Made by a program: the position numbers and the translations under genes. DNA of 64,000 bases from Holosporaceae bacterium. Lineage in GTDB: Bacteria; Pseudomonadota; Alphaproteobacteria; UBA3830. Under the pieces are notes generated by a model. That model had not been told where the DNA came from, searched no databases, and was given only the letters and a program-made list of their open reading frames with translations. Each line of letters starts with the position of its first letter. Within the stretch, counting starts at the first letter, position 1. This document shows positions 16,277 to 25,228 of the stretch, one piece after another. The DNA is taken from the NCBI GenBank assembly GCA_031269995.1, contig JAISYI010000022.1, positions 124,001-188,000 on the forward strand, given 5' to 3'.

Positions 16277-17344
16277 TCACTGCTTATAGGCCTGGCTGGC
16301 TCTGAACTTTCTCATAAAAAAACGAACCCAATTACGAATAACTGCCGCCGCAGGGATGGCGACCAAAACCCCGATAATCCCTCCAATTTGGATCCCAGCA
16401 TAAAATGAAAATAATATCCATAGCGGATGTAATCCTGTTCTACTTCCAACAAATTTTGGTGAAAGAATATATCCCTCGACAAACTGTCCAATGGTATAAA
16501 TAGCCAGTATTCCGTAAAATTTCGCTAATGTTAGCGCGGGAACGCTCATAAAAACTATCAACCCGCAGGAAAACAGAGCACCAATGAAGGGAATAAAAGA
16601 AAACAAACCGGATAGTATCCCAAGGCATATGCAATTACTGAATCCCAAAATTAGCAAAAGTAGAGCGTAGTAGACGGATAAAATCACCACTACATAAAAC
16701 TGCCCATGGAAAAAATTCGCAAAAGTTTGACGGGTGATCTCCGTCATCTCGAGTATGGAGCCTCTGTGACGGTGTGGAATACATTTTAACAGAAAGTTTG
16801 CCATTCCCTTCCAATCGCGCAGAAAGTAAAAAAAGGAAATCGGCATTATGAGTAAAAACGAGAAAAAACCAGCTATTGTTTCCCTCCTAGACGCAATTTC
16901 CCCAAGAATAGAAGCGATAATGTAGACCCGCTGATCAAGATATTTTTTCATCTCCAGTTTTAGGGATTCGACCTCCGATTGGCAATTGATCGAAGGGAAG
17001 GTATTACACAGGAATGACAAAAGATTGTCATAATACTGTGGAATATTATTTGCTACCAGAATCATATATTCCTTGATTAGGGGAAGCAGACTCACTCCAG
17101 CTGCAATAAAGATATAGACAATGCCAACGGCGAGAATCGCACAGATCAACGCCCTGTTCAAGCGAGATGTTATTCCATCAATTAGCGGTGCACAAAGGTA
17201 TGCCAACATAAATCCGACGACAAAAGGAAAGCATACACCAGAGAACAGGTGGAAAAAAAGCAAAGGAAACGCACAAATTATGGTCCAAAATACAAACTTA
17301 CCGTGGGAAAATCTTATCCCTAATCCAACGGTATCTCTGCACAT
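16277..17344 (-). CDS. AI-2E/PerM family membrane permease
   Basis: Integral inner-membrane protein of 355 residues with about seven or eight hydrophobic segments. The family pattern is visible: the pair of N-terminal segments (FVVGFMLAYLCAPLID), a central soluble stretch of about 100 residues, and the C-terminal GFSNCICLGILSGLFSFIPFIG and ILSPKFVGSRTGLHPLWILFS blocks. Substrates of the family are unclear; some act as Na+/H+ antiporters or autoinducer exporters. The start overlaps the end of pgsA by 47 bases. It is followed by hdaA, a conserved alphaproteobacterial pairing. Confidence 0.85.
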   Translation of the reverse strand: MCRDTVGLGIRFSHGKFVFWTIICAFPLLFFHLFSGVCFPFVVGFMLAYLCAPLIDGITSRLNRALICAILAVGIVYIFIAAGVSLLPLIKEYMILVANNIPQYYDNLLSFLCNTFPSINCQSEVESLKLEMKKYLDQRVYIIASILGEIASRRETIAGFFSFLLIMPISFFYFLRDWKGMANFLLKCIPHRHRGSILEMTEITRQTFANFFHGQFYVVVILSVYYALLLLILGFSNCICLGILSGLFSFIPFIGALFSCGLIVFMSVPALTLAKFYGILAIYTIGQFVEGYILSPKFVGSRTGLHPLWILFSFYAGIQIGGIIGVLVAIPAAAVIRNWVRFFMRKFRASQAYKQ

Positions 17345-17846
17345 ACTCAGCCCCAGAAAAAACTGTGGAAATAACGACGACCACAGAACCGCACTCTATG
17401 AGATATGGTACATGCCACGGGAAGCAGTTACAAGTGAGAACCATTATAAGAAAAATCACCTGCACTGTTGTATTAATCTTGCTCGACATAAGTGGCTCAA
17501 TCTTTAGGGGAACACGATGAATTTTGCACATAATGACAGCGGAAAGAATGAGTACATCTCTGCCGATTACTGTTGCAGCAACATAGGAAGGCACGCTGCC
17601 GACGCAAGCCAAAGCGGCAAAAGAAAGAATAATCATCAGCTTATCTGCCAGTGGATCCAGCATAGCTCCCAGTTCAGAGGTTATATGGAGTCTTCGTGCC
17701 AAATATCCGTCAAGGAAATCTGTAATCGCTGCAAATACGCACACTGCCAGCGCGCAGACAGGCTTCTCTCCAATCAAAATTAGGTACACAAGTAGAACAG
17801 CCGCAAGCATTCTTGCCACAGATAGTGCATTCGGCACATATTTCAT
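17298..17846 (-). CDS. pgsA: CDP-diacylglycerol--glycerol-3-phosphate 3-phosphatidyltransferase
   Basis: Makes phosphatidylglycerol phosphate, the committed step to phosphatidylglycerol, in the inner membrane. The CDP-alcohol phosphotransferase signature D-G-x2-A-R-x8-G-x3-D-x3-D is complete: DGYLARRLH is followed by GAMLDPLAD. The 182-residue length and four to six membrane segments fit. The N-terminus (MKYVPNALSVARMLAA) is typical of PgsA, supporting the ATG at 17846. It overlaps the upstream DUF2066 gene by 4 bases (ATGA type) and the downstream PerM gene by 47. Confidence 0.93.
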   Translation of the reverse strand: MKYVPNALSVARMLAAVLLVYLILIGEKPVCALAVCVFAAITDFLDGYLARRLHITSELGAMLDPLADKLMIILSFAALACVGSVPSYVAATVIGRDVLILSAVIMCKIHRVPLKIEPLMSSKINTTVQVIFLIMVLTCNCFPWHVPYLIECGSVVVVISTVFSGAEYVQRYRWIRDKIFPR

Positions 17847-18394
17847 GTTATCGGCGCATATCTCAGCTGTAGTCGACAGAATTCTTCAAAATTTTTCCTT
17901 GTAATACTGAAGATGACACGCCAATTTGTAAAACTCACAACAAGGATATTCAACTTTTTGAGTTCTCTTTCCATCTTTAAAAAATCATTCAGATACACAG
18001 CCATCTTCATACAGGATCGATCTTCTTCCGCCTCATCTCTCAGCACATCAGATATCCCTAACCTATCTAATTCGACAGCCATTTTTTTGCGATGAAACCG
18101 GCATGTGACTCGTGCGATGTAACAGGAGTCAGAGGATTTTTCCTGATCTATAGAATAATCATAGAGGCAGTTCTTCGCTTGTCTCCAGGAAATCCCCGTT
18201 CGTGCAGCAGTTAAACCAACCCAGCCGGCCATTGCCTGGCGAAACGCCAACACATAGGCCCTGGATAATGCAGTCTGCTTTGCCTCAAGCGAATTCTTTC
18301 CACATTCTTTCACCTCGACAACCTCGACAACAAAAGATTCTGCCTCTACGTAAAGACATATGGAAAACAACACAAAAAGCGCGAGCCACTTCAT
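17843..18394 (-). CDS. Short DUF2066-like exported protein
   Basis: A 183-residue protein with an N-terminal signal peptide (MKWLALFVLFSICLYVEA). The mature N-terminus (FVVEVVEVKECGKNSLEAKQ, then ALSRAYVLAFRQAM) resembles the start of alphaproteobacterial DUF2066 proteins, which are often encoded next to pgsA or purM. Such proteins are usually about twice as long, so this one may be truncated or trimmed. Function of the family is unknown. It overlaps pgsA by 4 bases, so the two are probably co-translated. Confidence 0.65.
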   Translation of the reverse strand: MKWLALFVLFSICLYVEAESFVVEVVEVKECGKNSLEAKQTALSRAYVLAFRQAMAGWVGLTAARTGISWRQAKNCLYDYSIDQEKSSDSCYIARVTCRFHRKKMAVELDRLGISDVLRDEAEEDRSCMKMAVYLNDFLKMERELKKLNILVVSFTNWRVIFSITRKNFEEFCRLQLRYAPIT

Positions 18395-18403
18395 AGTGGA
18401 ATT

Positions 18404-18826
18404 TTATTCTATAATTTCTAGTAAACTAAAGAAAAAGGAAATTTCAATTTCTGCATTCTCAAAACTATCTGATCCATGAACAGTATTGCGTTCAATACTC
18501 TGCCCGAAATCCCTTCGAACTGTTCCAATCTCCGCATTGGCGGGATTCGTTGCGCCCATAATTTCCCTATTTTTCGCTACTGCATTCTTTCCATACAGGA
18601 TTTGCGCCACTATCGGCCCAGAAGACATATACTCGCACAAGCTATCGTAGAAGGCTCTCTCTTTATGAATTTTGTAGAATTGCTCCGACTGGGTTTTAGT
18701 CAGCCACAGCCGCTTCTGAGCGATAATCCTCAGTCCTGCTTGCTCAAATCTTATATTGATACTACCGGTAATATTCCTTTCTGTTGCATCCGGCTTTATA
18801 AGTGACAATGTTTTTTGCATGAACAT
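18404..18826 (-). CDS. ndk: Nucleoside diphosphate kinase
   Basis: Transfers phosphate between nucleoside triphosphates and diphosphates through a phosphohistidine. The 140 residues have [12 protein letters not shown] at the start and the catalytic His117 in NTVHGSDS, with the Kpn-loop and the GATNPANAE motif in place. The N-terminus is MFMQKT; either of the two ATGs (18826 or 18820) may be used, both behind an AGAGGGA motif. The C-terminus [11 protein letters not shown] is typical in position. It lies 10 bases before the DUF2066 gene and 9 bases after holC. Confidence 0.96.
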   Translation of the reverse strand: MFMQKTLSLIKPDATERNITGSINIRFEQAGLRIIAQKRLWLTKTQSEQFYKIHKERAFYDSLCEYMSSGPIVAQILYGKNAVAKNREIMGATNPANAEIGTVRRDFGQSIERNTVHGSDSFENAEIEISFFFSLLEIIE

Positions 18827-18835
18827 TCTTTCCCT

Positions 18836-19273
18836 CTACGCTTGTTTTTTCCATCCCTTCTGGATCTGCTCCCAGTAGTTTACATTTTCGCCGTTATTTT
18901 TCAAGGCCTCGCAAAGTCGTTTTGCCTCTGTCACGCGTTCCTCTTCTTCAAAGATTAGAAGGGCTTTTTTGAAATTATTGAGTTTTTTATGTTCAAACGT
19001 ATCGACTAACATTAGTATAGAGGCGCCATTGGGATTTTCTATCCCGCTCGTAAGATACATCGGTTGTCTATCGCAAAATCCCAGACTCCCATCTCCATGC
19101 GGAATAAACGAGTTTGTGGAAAACGTCCATAGCGTCTTATCAATAACTCTTATCCGCTCCTCCAGAGGGCTATGAAAAATACACCTCATGCCAGACGCAA
19201 ATACTTTTTCTAATAACCGAATAATCAACGGTATCAAGTTCCCCTCTGCTGCCTGGTAAAAATTCACCTCCAT
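18836..19273 (-). CDS. holC: DNA polymerase III chi subunit
   Basis: Clamp-loader accessory protein that links the replicase to single-strand binding protein. The start MEVNFYQAAEGNL matches HolC, as do FIPHGDG, the QPMYLT strand and the PNGASILMLVDT segment; total 145 residues. The ATG at 19273 overlaps the pepA stop as TAATG, so coupling is likely. An in-frame GTG at 19288 would add five residues. The pepA-holC-ndk order is common in alphaproteobacteria. Confidence 0.88.
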   Translation of the reverse strand: MEVNFYQAAEGNLIPLIIRLLEKVFASGMRCIFHSPLEERIRVIDKTLWTFSTNSFIPHGDGSLGFCDRQPMYLTSGIENPNGASILMLVDTFEHKKLNNFKKALLIFEEEERVTEAKRLCEALKNNGENVNYWEQIQKGWKKQA

Positions 19274-20808
19274 TAGCAGTTTTTGCACTCGTCTGCGCTC
19301 GTCCTCCTCAGGAAATCGTAGAGAAGATGCACTCCAAACCCTGTTGCTCCCCTGGAGCAGATGAATAACTTCTCATCAGAGGCTATCTCAACTCCAGCAA
19401 TATCGAGGTGAGCCCATCGCTTTCCGTTAACAAATCTCTTCAGAAACTGTGCAGCTGTTATGCTGCCTCCCCGAATGTTTGGCTTTCCGATATTCTGCAT
19501 GTCAGCCACATCAGAATTAATTCCCTCGTCGAAATGCTCGGACATCGGCAATCTCCACACCTTCTCTCCGGTCTCCTCTGCTGATTTCACAATTTGTTCA
19601 GCGAGTTCATTACAGTTACTAAATAGCCCAGCAAACTCATGTCCCAAAGCGACAACGATTGCACCGGTCAACGTCGCCAGATCTATCATTATTTTTGGAT
19701 TAAATCGATTTTGCGTATACCACAGCGCATCTGCCAAAACCATTCTTCCCTCCGCATCGGTGTTTAGCACCTCTATGGTTTGTCCTGACATGGACTTGAC
19801 GATATCCCCAGGACGCTGGGCCGCCCCTGATGGCATGTTCTCCACCAAAGCCATTACACCAACAACATTTATCGGTAGATTATTTTTTGCAACTGCCTTA
19901 AGCAACCCCAAAACCGTTCCAGCTCCAGCCATATCATAGCGCATCTCATGCATATTATCGCCTGGCTTAATACTGATGCCGCCGCTATCGAAGGTTACTC
20001 CTTTTCCAATGAAAGCGATCGGGGCTTCTTCATTTTTTCCACCTTTCCACTGCAAAATCGCCAGACGAGGTTCGTTGGCACTTCCTTGCGCCACAGCCAA
20101 TAGAGAGTTCATTTCCAATTCGCGCATTTTTTCAATCTGAAGAATTTCAACCTCCACTCCGAGCGAAACCAACTCCTCTTCTGCTACTCGAGCCAAACTT
20201 TCTGGATAGATTACGTTGGATGGCTCCGATACAACGTGCCGAGTCAGAAATATGCCACTTGCCAGGTTTTCCAATTTCTCGAAGCACTGTTTGGCCGCAC
20301 TGGTATTCTTGGAGAGAACTGACAGGTTGCTTAGCTTTATTTTTTCATCCTTCTTAGATTTATATTTGTCAAAATGCCAGGATTTTAGCAGAGCGCCGAA
20401 GGCGATGTATGCTTCACATCTCCCCTGGAAAGAGGCGCATCCCTGATTCGGAGCTACTTTAATGTCAGATTCATTAACTACGACAACGACGGTAAAATCC
20501 AGCCGAGCAGCTTCTGTATAGATCGTCGCCCCCAATTTCTCCAATTCATAGCTGCTAAATTCTTTGCCTATATCTCCTAGTCCAATCAGCACCACCTGAC
20601 CATAGTTCTCGCTAGACAGCAAAAAGGAGCGAGTATTCAACGGTTTTCCAGTGAAAGCCAGTTTCTCTACCCCACTTCCTATGGCATTTCCTAAAGCCTC
20701 ATCCACCTTTTTCGCGCTTGGAGACAGCGATCCATCGGAATAAATCCCGACAACAATGCTACATTTTTTCGGCAAAGACTCTACAAACGAAATATCTTTC
20801 AACACCAT
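19273..20808 (-). CDS. pepA: Leucyl aminopeptidase (M17)
   Basis: Cytoplasmic dinuclear-metal exopeptidase removing N-terminal residues from peptides. The M17 catalytic C-terminal domain carries the metal and substrate motifs IGKGVTFDSGGISIKPG, EMRYDMAGAG and the NTDAEGR signature (NTDAEGRMVLADAL). A macro-like N-terminal domain precedes it. The ATG at 20808 follows a GGGGGTGG stretch and gives 511 residues; an upstream TTG would add four. It is the first gene of pepA-holC-ndk-DUF2066-pgsA-perM-hdaA. Confidence 0.96.
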   Translation of the reverse strand: MVLKDISFVESLPKKCSIVVGIYSDGSLSPSAKKVDEALGNAIGSGVEKLAFTGKPLNTRSFLLSSENYGQVVLIGLGDIGKEFSSYELEKLGATIYTEAARLDFTVVVVVNESDIKVAPNQGCASFQGRCEAYIAFGALLKSWHFDKYKSKKDEKIKLSNLSVLSKNTSAAKQCFEKLENLASGIFLTRHVVSEPSNVIYPESLARVAEEELVSLGVEVEILQIEKMRELEMNSLLAVAQGSANEPRLAILQWKGGKNEEAPIAFIGKGVTFDSGGISIKPGDNMHEMRYDMAGAGTVLGLLKAVAKNNLPINVVGVMALVENMPSGAAQRPGDIVKSMSGQTIEVLNTDAEGRMVLADALWYTQNRFNPKIMIDLATLTGAIVVALGHEFAGLFSNCNELAEQIVKSAEETGEKVWRLPMSEHFDEGINSDVADMQNIGKPNIRGGSITAAQFLKRFVNGKRWAHLDIAGVEIASDEKLFICSRGATGFGVHLLYDFLRRTSADECKNC

Positions 20809-20936
20809 GACCACCCCCAACTCTAACTAACCACGACGGCACGAATGTACTTAATACTAGCGTCTTCGTAAAGATCAGTTTGTTATAATGAAGGGACAAC
20901 CGCCCCATATCAAAAATTATATAAATTGCTCTTCTG

Positions 20937-21302
20937 TTATTCTAGCGAGCTTAACTCCGAGGCTTTGTCGTTAAGGATCTCGCTCACAAGTTTTGATAGC
21001 TTCTTCGTGCTCTTGCTTTTTTCCGAATGAAATATTGCAGAATCAAATTCCCGCAGTTGCGCCGGTTCCATTTGCTGCATGCGTAAATGCCTTGTCGCAA
21101 GGTGTTGTATGCGCCCCGGAGAGGTGAGAGCTTTCCACTCCGCTTTTAAAATATGATGATTTTTCCTTTCAACAACGATGTCTTTTTTGGCCAGCTGTAT
21201 CCTGTCTTCGATGGTCACAACCGTATACTTTAGATAAAATAGCCAAAATCCAATTATACAAATTAACGAGATGAAAAACGCAGGAGACCGCTTCGTTAGC
21301 AT
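20937..21302 (-). CDS. ftsL: Cell division protein FtsL-like
   Basis: Bitopic inner-membrane protein of 121 residues. A single membrane segment (about residues 8-28) is followed by a periplasmic heptad-like helix (VERKNHHILKAEWKALTSP) and the LATRHLRMQQMEP pattern typical of alphaproteobacterial FtsL. It follows rsmH at the expected position, with a 24-base gap. The usual next genes of the division/cell-wall cluster, such as ftsI and murE, are absent; pepA lies downstream instead. Confidence 0.8.
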   Translation of the reverse strand: MLTKRSPAFFISLICIIGFWLFYLKYTVVTIEDRIQLAKKDIVVERKNHHILKAEWKALTSPGRIQHLATRHLRMQQMEPAQLREFDSAIFHSEKSKSTKKLSKLVSEILNDKASELSSLE

Positions 21303-21326
21303 GCTATCACCGCCAACATAAACACA

Positions 21327-22190
21327 TCATAGCACAGAAATTCCGCGAAGCTTAGCAGATCTTGACCTGGGATTCCTGCACATTTCATCTTTCGAAGGAA
21401 CGATCGGCTTCTTGACCAGGAACTCAAATTTTCCACCGTCGTTTTGCCTGGCTAATTCTTTAAAAAAATGCTTTATTATGCGATCTTCCAGCGAATGAAA
21501 ACTGACTGTAAGGATTTTTCCTCCTGGATTCAGCAGGTCAACTACCGCGCGCAAAACTTTCCTTAATTCTTCCAATTCATCGTTCACGAAAATTCTTAAC
21601 GCTTGAAACGTTCTTGTGGAAGGATCGATTCTACCACCTCCTCGCACGCAGGTCCGAATAACGTTGGCCAGATCTTCTGTGCTACGGATCTCCACAAGAT
21701 GCTGCTTGATGTTTTTGGCGATTCTTCGTGAAAAACGCTCCTCCCCAAACTCATATATGATGTCTGCTAAATTTTTTTCAGACTGCATGCGAATTACGTC
21801 CAAAGCTGTTTCTTCGCACAGTCCCATCCTCATGTCCACTGGTCCGGCAAGGTTAAAGGAAAATCCCCTTAGTGGATCCGCCAGCTGGAAGCTAGATATT
21901 CCCAGATCCAGCACCACTCCATCCAATTTACATTTAACCACAGACGCAATATTACTAAACTTCTCGTGAAAGAAGGCAAACCGTTCCTGATAGAAAGCCT
22001 TGAATTCATTGGCGACTACTTTAACACTATCGTCTCTATCCACGGAGATTACTTGGCAAGTGGCCGCCTCCAGAATTGCTTTTGTATACCCCCCTCCCCC
22101 AAATGTCCCGTCGAAATAGACTTTGCCATCTTTTGGCTTGAGCAACTGCAGCATTTCTTTTAACAACACCGGAATGTGCTGTACTACCAT
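21327..22190 (-). CDS. rsmH: 16S rRNA (cytosine(1402)-N4)-methyltransferase
   Basis: SAM-dependent methyltransferase modifying C1402 of 16S rRNA. The 287 residues begin VQHIPVLLKEMLQLL and contain the SAM-binding TFGGGGYTKAIL segment, LDLGISSFQ and GFSFNLAGPVDMRM, all family landmarks. The C-terminus carries the VSFHSLEDRIIKHFF motif. It is followed by ftsL. MraZ, normally just upstream, is missing; nhaD ends 10 bases upstream instead. Confidence 0.97.
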   Translation of the reverse strand: MVVQHIPVLLKEMLQLLKPKDGKVYFDGTFGGGGYTKAILEAATCQVISVDRDDSVKVVANEFKAFYQERFAFFHEKFSNIASVVKCKLDGVVLDLGISSFQLADPLRGFSFNLAGPVDMRMGLCEETALDVIRMQSEKNLADIIYEFGEERFSRRIAKNIKQHLVEIRSTEDLANVIRTCVRGGGRIDPSTRTFQALRIFVNDELEELRKVLRAVVDLLNPGGKILTVSFHSLEDRIIKHFFKELARQNDGGKFEFLVKKPIVPSKDEMCRNPRSRSAKLRGISVL

Positions 22191-22200
22191 TCTGCCCTCA

Positions 22201-23511
22201 CTATAAAAATCGCGCGATAATAACGAAGACTGGAATTAATATGGGAATAGACCACGCCATATATCCCAGGAATGACGGAACGCGCTGACCATAGGTTATC
22301 GCGACAGATTTGACAATTAGATTCGGGGCATTTCCAATGTAAGTCAGCGCGCCCATAAAAACAGTGGAGATGGAAAACGCGGTTAGAATGTGCGCCTTTG
22401 TTGTCATAAGCGCCTGCGGATCCCCTGACGTCAAATGAAAAAAAATTAAGAAAGTTGGAGCATTATCTAGGAAAGAGGATAGCAGCCCACTAATCCAAAA
22501 ACATCTAGCCGCGAGAAATTCTCCGGTTGGAGCAATCCACTGGAATAGTGCGCCAAGACTTCCTTCTTTTCCCTGATGCAGTATACAGATAATTGGAACA
22601 ACCGTTATGAAAATACCAAGAAATAGTTCTGCAATTTCTCTTATTGGAGCCATAGAAAAGCCATTTTTCCATTTAATATGAGCAGGAGTGTTCCTCAGAG
22701 AGATTGCAGAGAGGGTTAACAGTAACAAATTTCTCACTAAGGAGGAATAGGCGACTCTTTCCCGCCACAGGAAAAATTCACCGTCAAAATGACATAAAAT
22801 AACCGTCGCCAACACAAGCAATATTAATAGGATATTTATTTTTCCCTCCATTTGAAAAAAAGGAGCGTCGTCTGAAGGAAGGCTGATGGCGTGATCAGTC
22901 CGATACAACACAGAATCCATAATAAAAAACAGCAGGCACAATATTCCGATAGTGCAGAAAAGCTGAATGTACAGGTTTTTTAAAAACCAGAAAAAATCTA
23001 CTCCTTTTAAAAATCCTATGAATAGAGGTGGATCCCCGAGTGGGGTGGCGGCACCTCCTATATTTGCTACTAAAAATATGAAAAAGATTATCAGATGCGT
23101 AGAATGCTTACGTCCAGAGTTCGCTCGTAGATACGGTCGAATTAACAACGCGGATGCCCCAGTGGTTCCTATCCAGCCTGCAATAAAACTTCCAAAAAAT
23201 AAATACAGTGTATTAAATAGGGGACCACGTCCTCTCGGAAAATTTACGTAGATTCCTCCAGAAATTATATATAAAGATGAAATTAGAATGATAAAAGGGA
23301 TGTAGTCTCCTATCATAGGGTTGAATATTGCTTCAAAAACTTTCGAAAAACCAAAAAAATACGCGACATTGCTAAGGTAAACTGCCGACCAAAACCCTGT
23401 CACATATGATGCTCCTCTCTCCCAAAATTCTGGGAACCATAGAGGAACGAAAGCTATTGAAAAAATAATTCCTAAAAATGGAATTGACCACCAAAGGCTG
23501 AGAAACTCCAT
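22201..23511 (-). CDS. nhaD: NhaD-type sodium/proton antiporter
   Basis: Inner-membrane ion transporter of the IT superfamily, 436 residues and about 12 membrane segments. The family landmarks are GGAATPLGDPPLF near the middle and the SSFLDNAPTFLIFF and YIGNAPNLIVKSVA repeats toward the C-terminus, which carry conserved Asp and Asn residues. It exports Na+ against H+ and supports pH and salt balance. It lies 3 bases downstream of the DUF2232 gene, in the slot where rplI is usually found in alphaproteobacteria. Confidence 0.9.
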   Translation of the reverse strand: MEFLSLWWSIPFLGIIFSIAFVPLWFPEFWERGASYVTGFWSAVYLSNVAYFFGFSKVFEAIFNPMIGDYIPFIILISSLYIISGGIYVNFPRGRGPLFNTLYLFFGSFIAGWIGTTGASALLIRPYLRANSGRKHSTHLIIFFIFLVANIGGAATPLGDPPLFIGFLKGVDFFWFLKNLYIQLFCTIGILCLLFFIMDSVLYRTDHAISLPSDDAPFFQMEGKINILLILLVLATVILCHFDGEFFLWRERVAYSSLVRNLLLLTLSAISLRNTPAHIKWKNGFSMAPIREIAELFLGIFITVVPIICILHQGKEGSLGALFQWIAPTGEFLAARCFWISGLLSSFLDNAPTFLIFFHLTSGDPQALMTTKAHILTAFSISTVFMGALTYIGNAPNLIVKSVAITYGQRVPSFLGYMAWSIPILIPVFVIIARFL

Positions 23512-23514
23512 ATC

Positions 23515-24417
23515 CTACCGATCATTTTCTGGCAAAAAACTTGTTGCAATTCCAACGATTATCAAAATAGGAATGACCAAGCTATGTAGTAAAATCAGAG
23601 ATGCATAGAAAGAAATTTTCGCGAATTTACCTCCGGAAAGAACTCTCTGAACGGTGGAAAAGCCCACCATTCCTGGTGCAACAGCACCAACCACAGCCAG
23701 CCCAGAACAAAGAAAAGCATACTTGTCTGGAAGCATATGGGAAAACGTCAAAGCAATCAGGGGGGAAATCGCCAACCAATGATTTACGCGCAGATGCATT
23801 AAATCAAAGGAAGATCTAACATTTTTCCCCATCTTCCTGCAGATGTTATTAGCCAGCCCAAAACAGAAAACAGATTCGAAAAGCGCTATTACCTGACATA
23901 AACCAACAGAGTACTTCGCAATAGTCATCATTAACTGTCGAAAAATAATGACATTTGGATTATTCTGCGGCTTTATGCGATCACAAAAAGCCTTCTGGGC
24001 CTGCAAAACAGACTCCTCCGTCGCAATGGTTACCGACATTATCGCCGTTGTTGCAAGAAACAAAATTACCAGACATTGTAAAATTATGGACTCGGGATAC
24101 CACCAAATTTTCTTTCTTTTTACCACGTTTTTCTGTGCACAAAAACTGAGCATCCCTATGGGAAGTAACACGGCCAGAACAAATCTCACTGCAACATCCA
24201 GAGGCATCATTAGGACAGCAGCTATGCTAACCATTGCTGTAGCAATCCCACTTCCAACAACTCCGTTGGTGAGATATACAACGCCTAACGGCACTCCTAC
24301 CAGAGAAACAAATCCGCTGCCTACAAATGTCATTAAACAAACCATAAGAACCCCGACACCACAGGCACCATAAAGCACTGCGTAACGAAGCTCCGCTAAC
24401 AGACTACTCGGCAACAT
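23515..24417 (-). CDS. DUF2232 membrane protein
   Basis: Integral membrane protein of about 300 residues with around eight hydrophobic segments. The preferred ATG at 24417 overlaps the rpsR stop by 14 bases; a longer frame to 24498 would overlap rpsR further and looks unlikely. The position after rpsF-rpsR, together with the fold pattern ([20 protein letters not shown] at the start), identifies the DUF2232 family, found between rpsR and rplI in many alphaproteobacteria. The function is not established. nhaD follows after 3 bases. Confidence 0.78.
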   Translation of the reverse strand: MLPSSLLAELRYAVLYGACGVGVLMVCLMTFVGSGFVSLVGVPLGVVYLTNGVVGSGIATAMVSIAAVLMMPLDVAVRFVLAVLLPIGMLSFCAQKNVVKRKKIWWYPESIILQCLVILFLATTAIMSVTIATEESVLQAQKAFCDRIKPQNNPNVIIFRQLMMTIAKYSVGLCQVIALFESVFCFGLANNICRKMGKNVRSSFDLMHLRVNHWLAISPLIALTFSHMLPDKYAFLCSGLAVVGAVAPGMVGFSTVQRVLSGGKFAKISFYASLILLHSLVIPILIIVGIATSFLPENDR

Positions 24418-24670
24418 ATGGAAGCAAGGCCAAATACCTCGCTCGTTTGATGGCAACAGCCAGCGCCCGCTGTTTCTTAGCAGAAACCATTGATACACGA
24501 CTCGGCAAAATCTTTCCTCGCTCCGAGGTGAATTTCTGCAACGTACGAGGATCCTTATAATCGATCTTCAACGTACCACTCGCAAACGGACAGGTCCTTT
24601 TCGGCCCAAAATCCCCTTTTCGCCAAGAAGAACGATCTCGTCCCTTTGAATCTTTTCTTTCTATTCTCAT
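24404..24670 (-). CDS. rpsR: 30S ribosomal protein S18
   Basis: Small ribosomal subunit protein of 88 residues that binds together with S6. The conserved core is present: [19 protein letters not shown] and the C-terminal [21 protein letters not shown]. It starts 5 bases after the rpsF stop. The N-terminal 20 residues are Arg/Lys-rich, as usual. The stop overlaps the start of the DUF2232 gene. Confidence 0.97.
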   Translation of the reverse strand: MRIERKDSKGRDRSSWRKGDFGPKRTCPFASGTLKIDYKDPRTLQKFTSERGKILPSRVSMVSAKKQRALAVAIKRARYLALLPYVAE

Positions 24671-24675
24671 TAAAA

Positions 24676-25110
24676 CTATCCCTGAGCCTCTTCCACTCCG
24701 TCCTCTGCAGCATTCTGTACTACTGAACTAGCCCTGGCCCCAGAGGAGCGATTCCCAAAATCTTTGCCAGGAAACTCACTATCGAACGTCTTTGCCTGAG
24801 ATATCAGATTATCTCCATCGCTGAACTTCTCTACGCACACAACCAACAGTCGAATAATATCCTCATTAATACGCATCATACGAGAGAACTCAGCGACTAA
24901 TGGTCCCCCTCCCCTCATCTGTATCACATAGTAATGTCCCTTACGATTCTTCTTTATGGGGTAGGCCAGGTTACGGAAACCACAATATTCACTTCGAATC
25001 ACCTCTCCGCCATTCTGCGTAACAAAAATGCCAAGACTCCCTCCCAACGCTTCAATCTGTTGCTGAGATAAATCCTGTCGGCCTATAAAAACAATCTCGT
25101 AAAGACGCAT
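24676..25110 (-). CDS. rpsF: 30S ribosomal protein S6
   Basis: Small-subunit protein that pairs with S18. The start [15 protein letters not shown] at 25110 is the standard S6 N-terminus and has AGGG about 8 bases upstream; a frame seven codons longer exists. Core motifs are [21 protein letters not shown] and YYVIQM. The C-terminal extension of about 45 residues is acidic and low in complexity, longer than in E. coli but common in alphaproteobacteria. Confidence 0.96.
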   Translation of the reverse strand: MRLYEIVFIGRQDLSQQQIEALGGSLGIFVTQNGGEVIRSEYCGFRNLAYPIKKNRKGHYYVIQMRGGGPLVAEFSRMMRINEDIIRLLVVCVEKFSDGDNLISQAKTFDSEFPGKDFGNRSSGARASSVVQNAAEDGVEEAQG

Positions 25111-25228
25111 CTTCCCTAATCCAAAATACACCAGAAGAGCGACCTGCCCTTCGTGTAGGTCCTTTTATACATCTTCTGACCCGACCATGCAACCGAGTTT
25201 TTATCAGTTTTGAGATGGAGAATTAGGA

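Noticed and set aside
24418-24498. Longer N-terminus for the DUF2232 gene
   Set aside because: It lies inside rpsR; the ATG at 24417 with a small overlap fits the usual arrangement.
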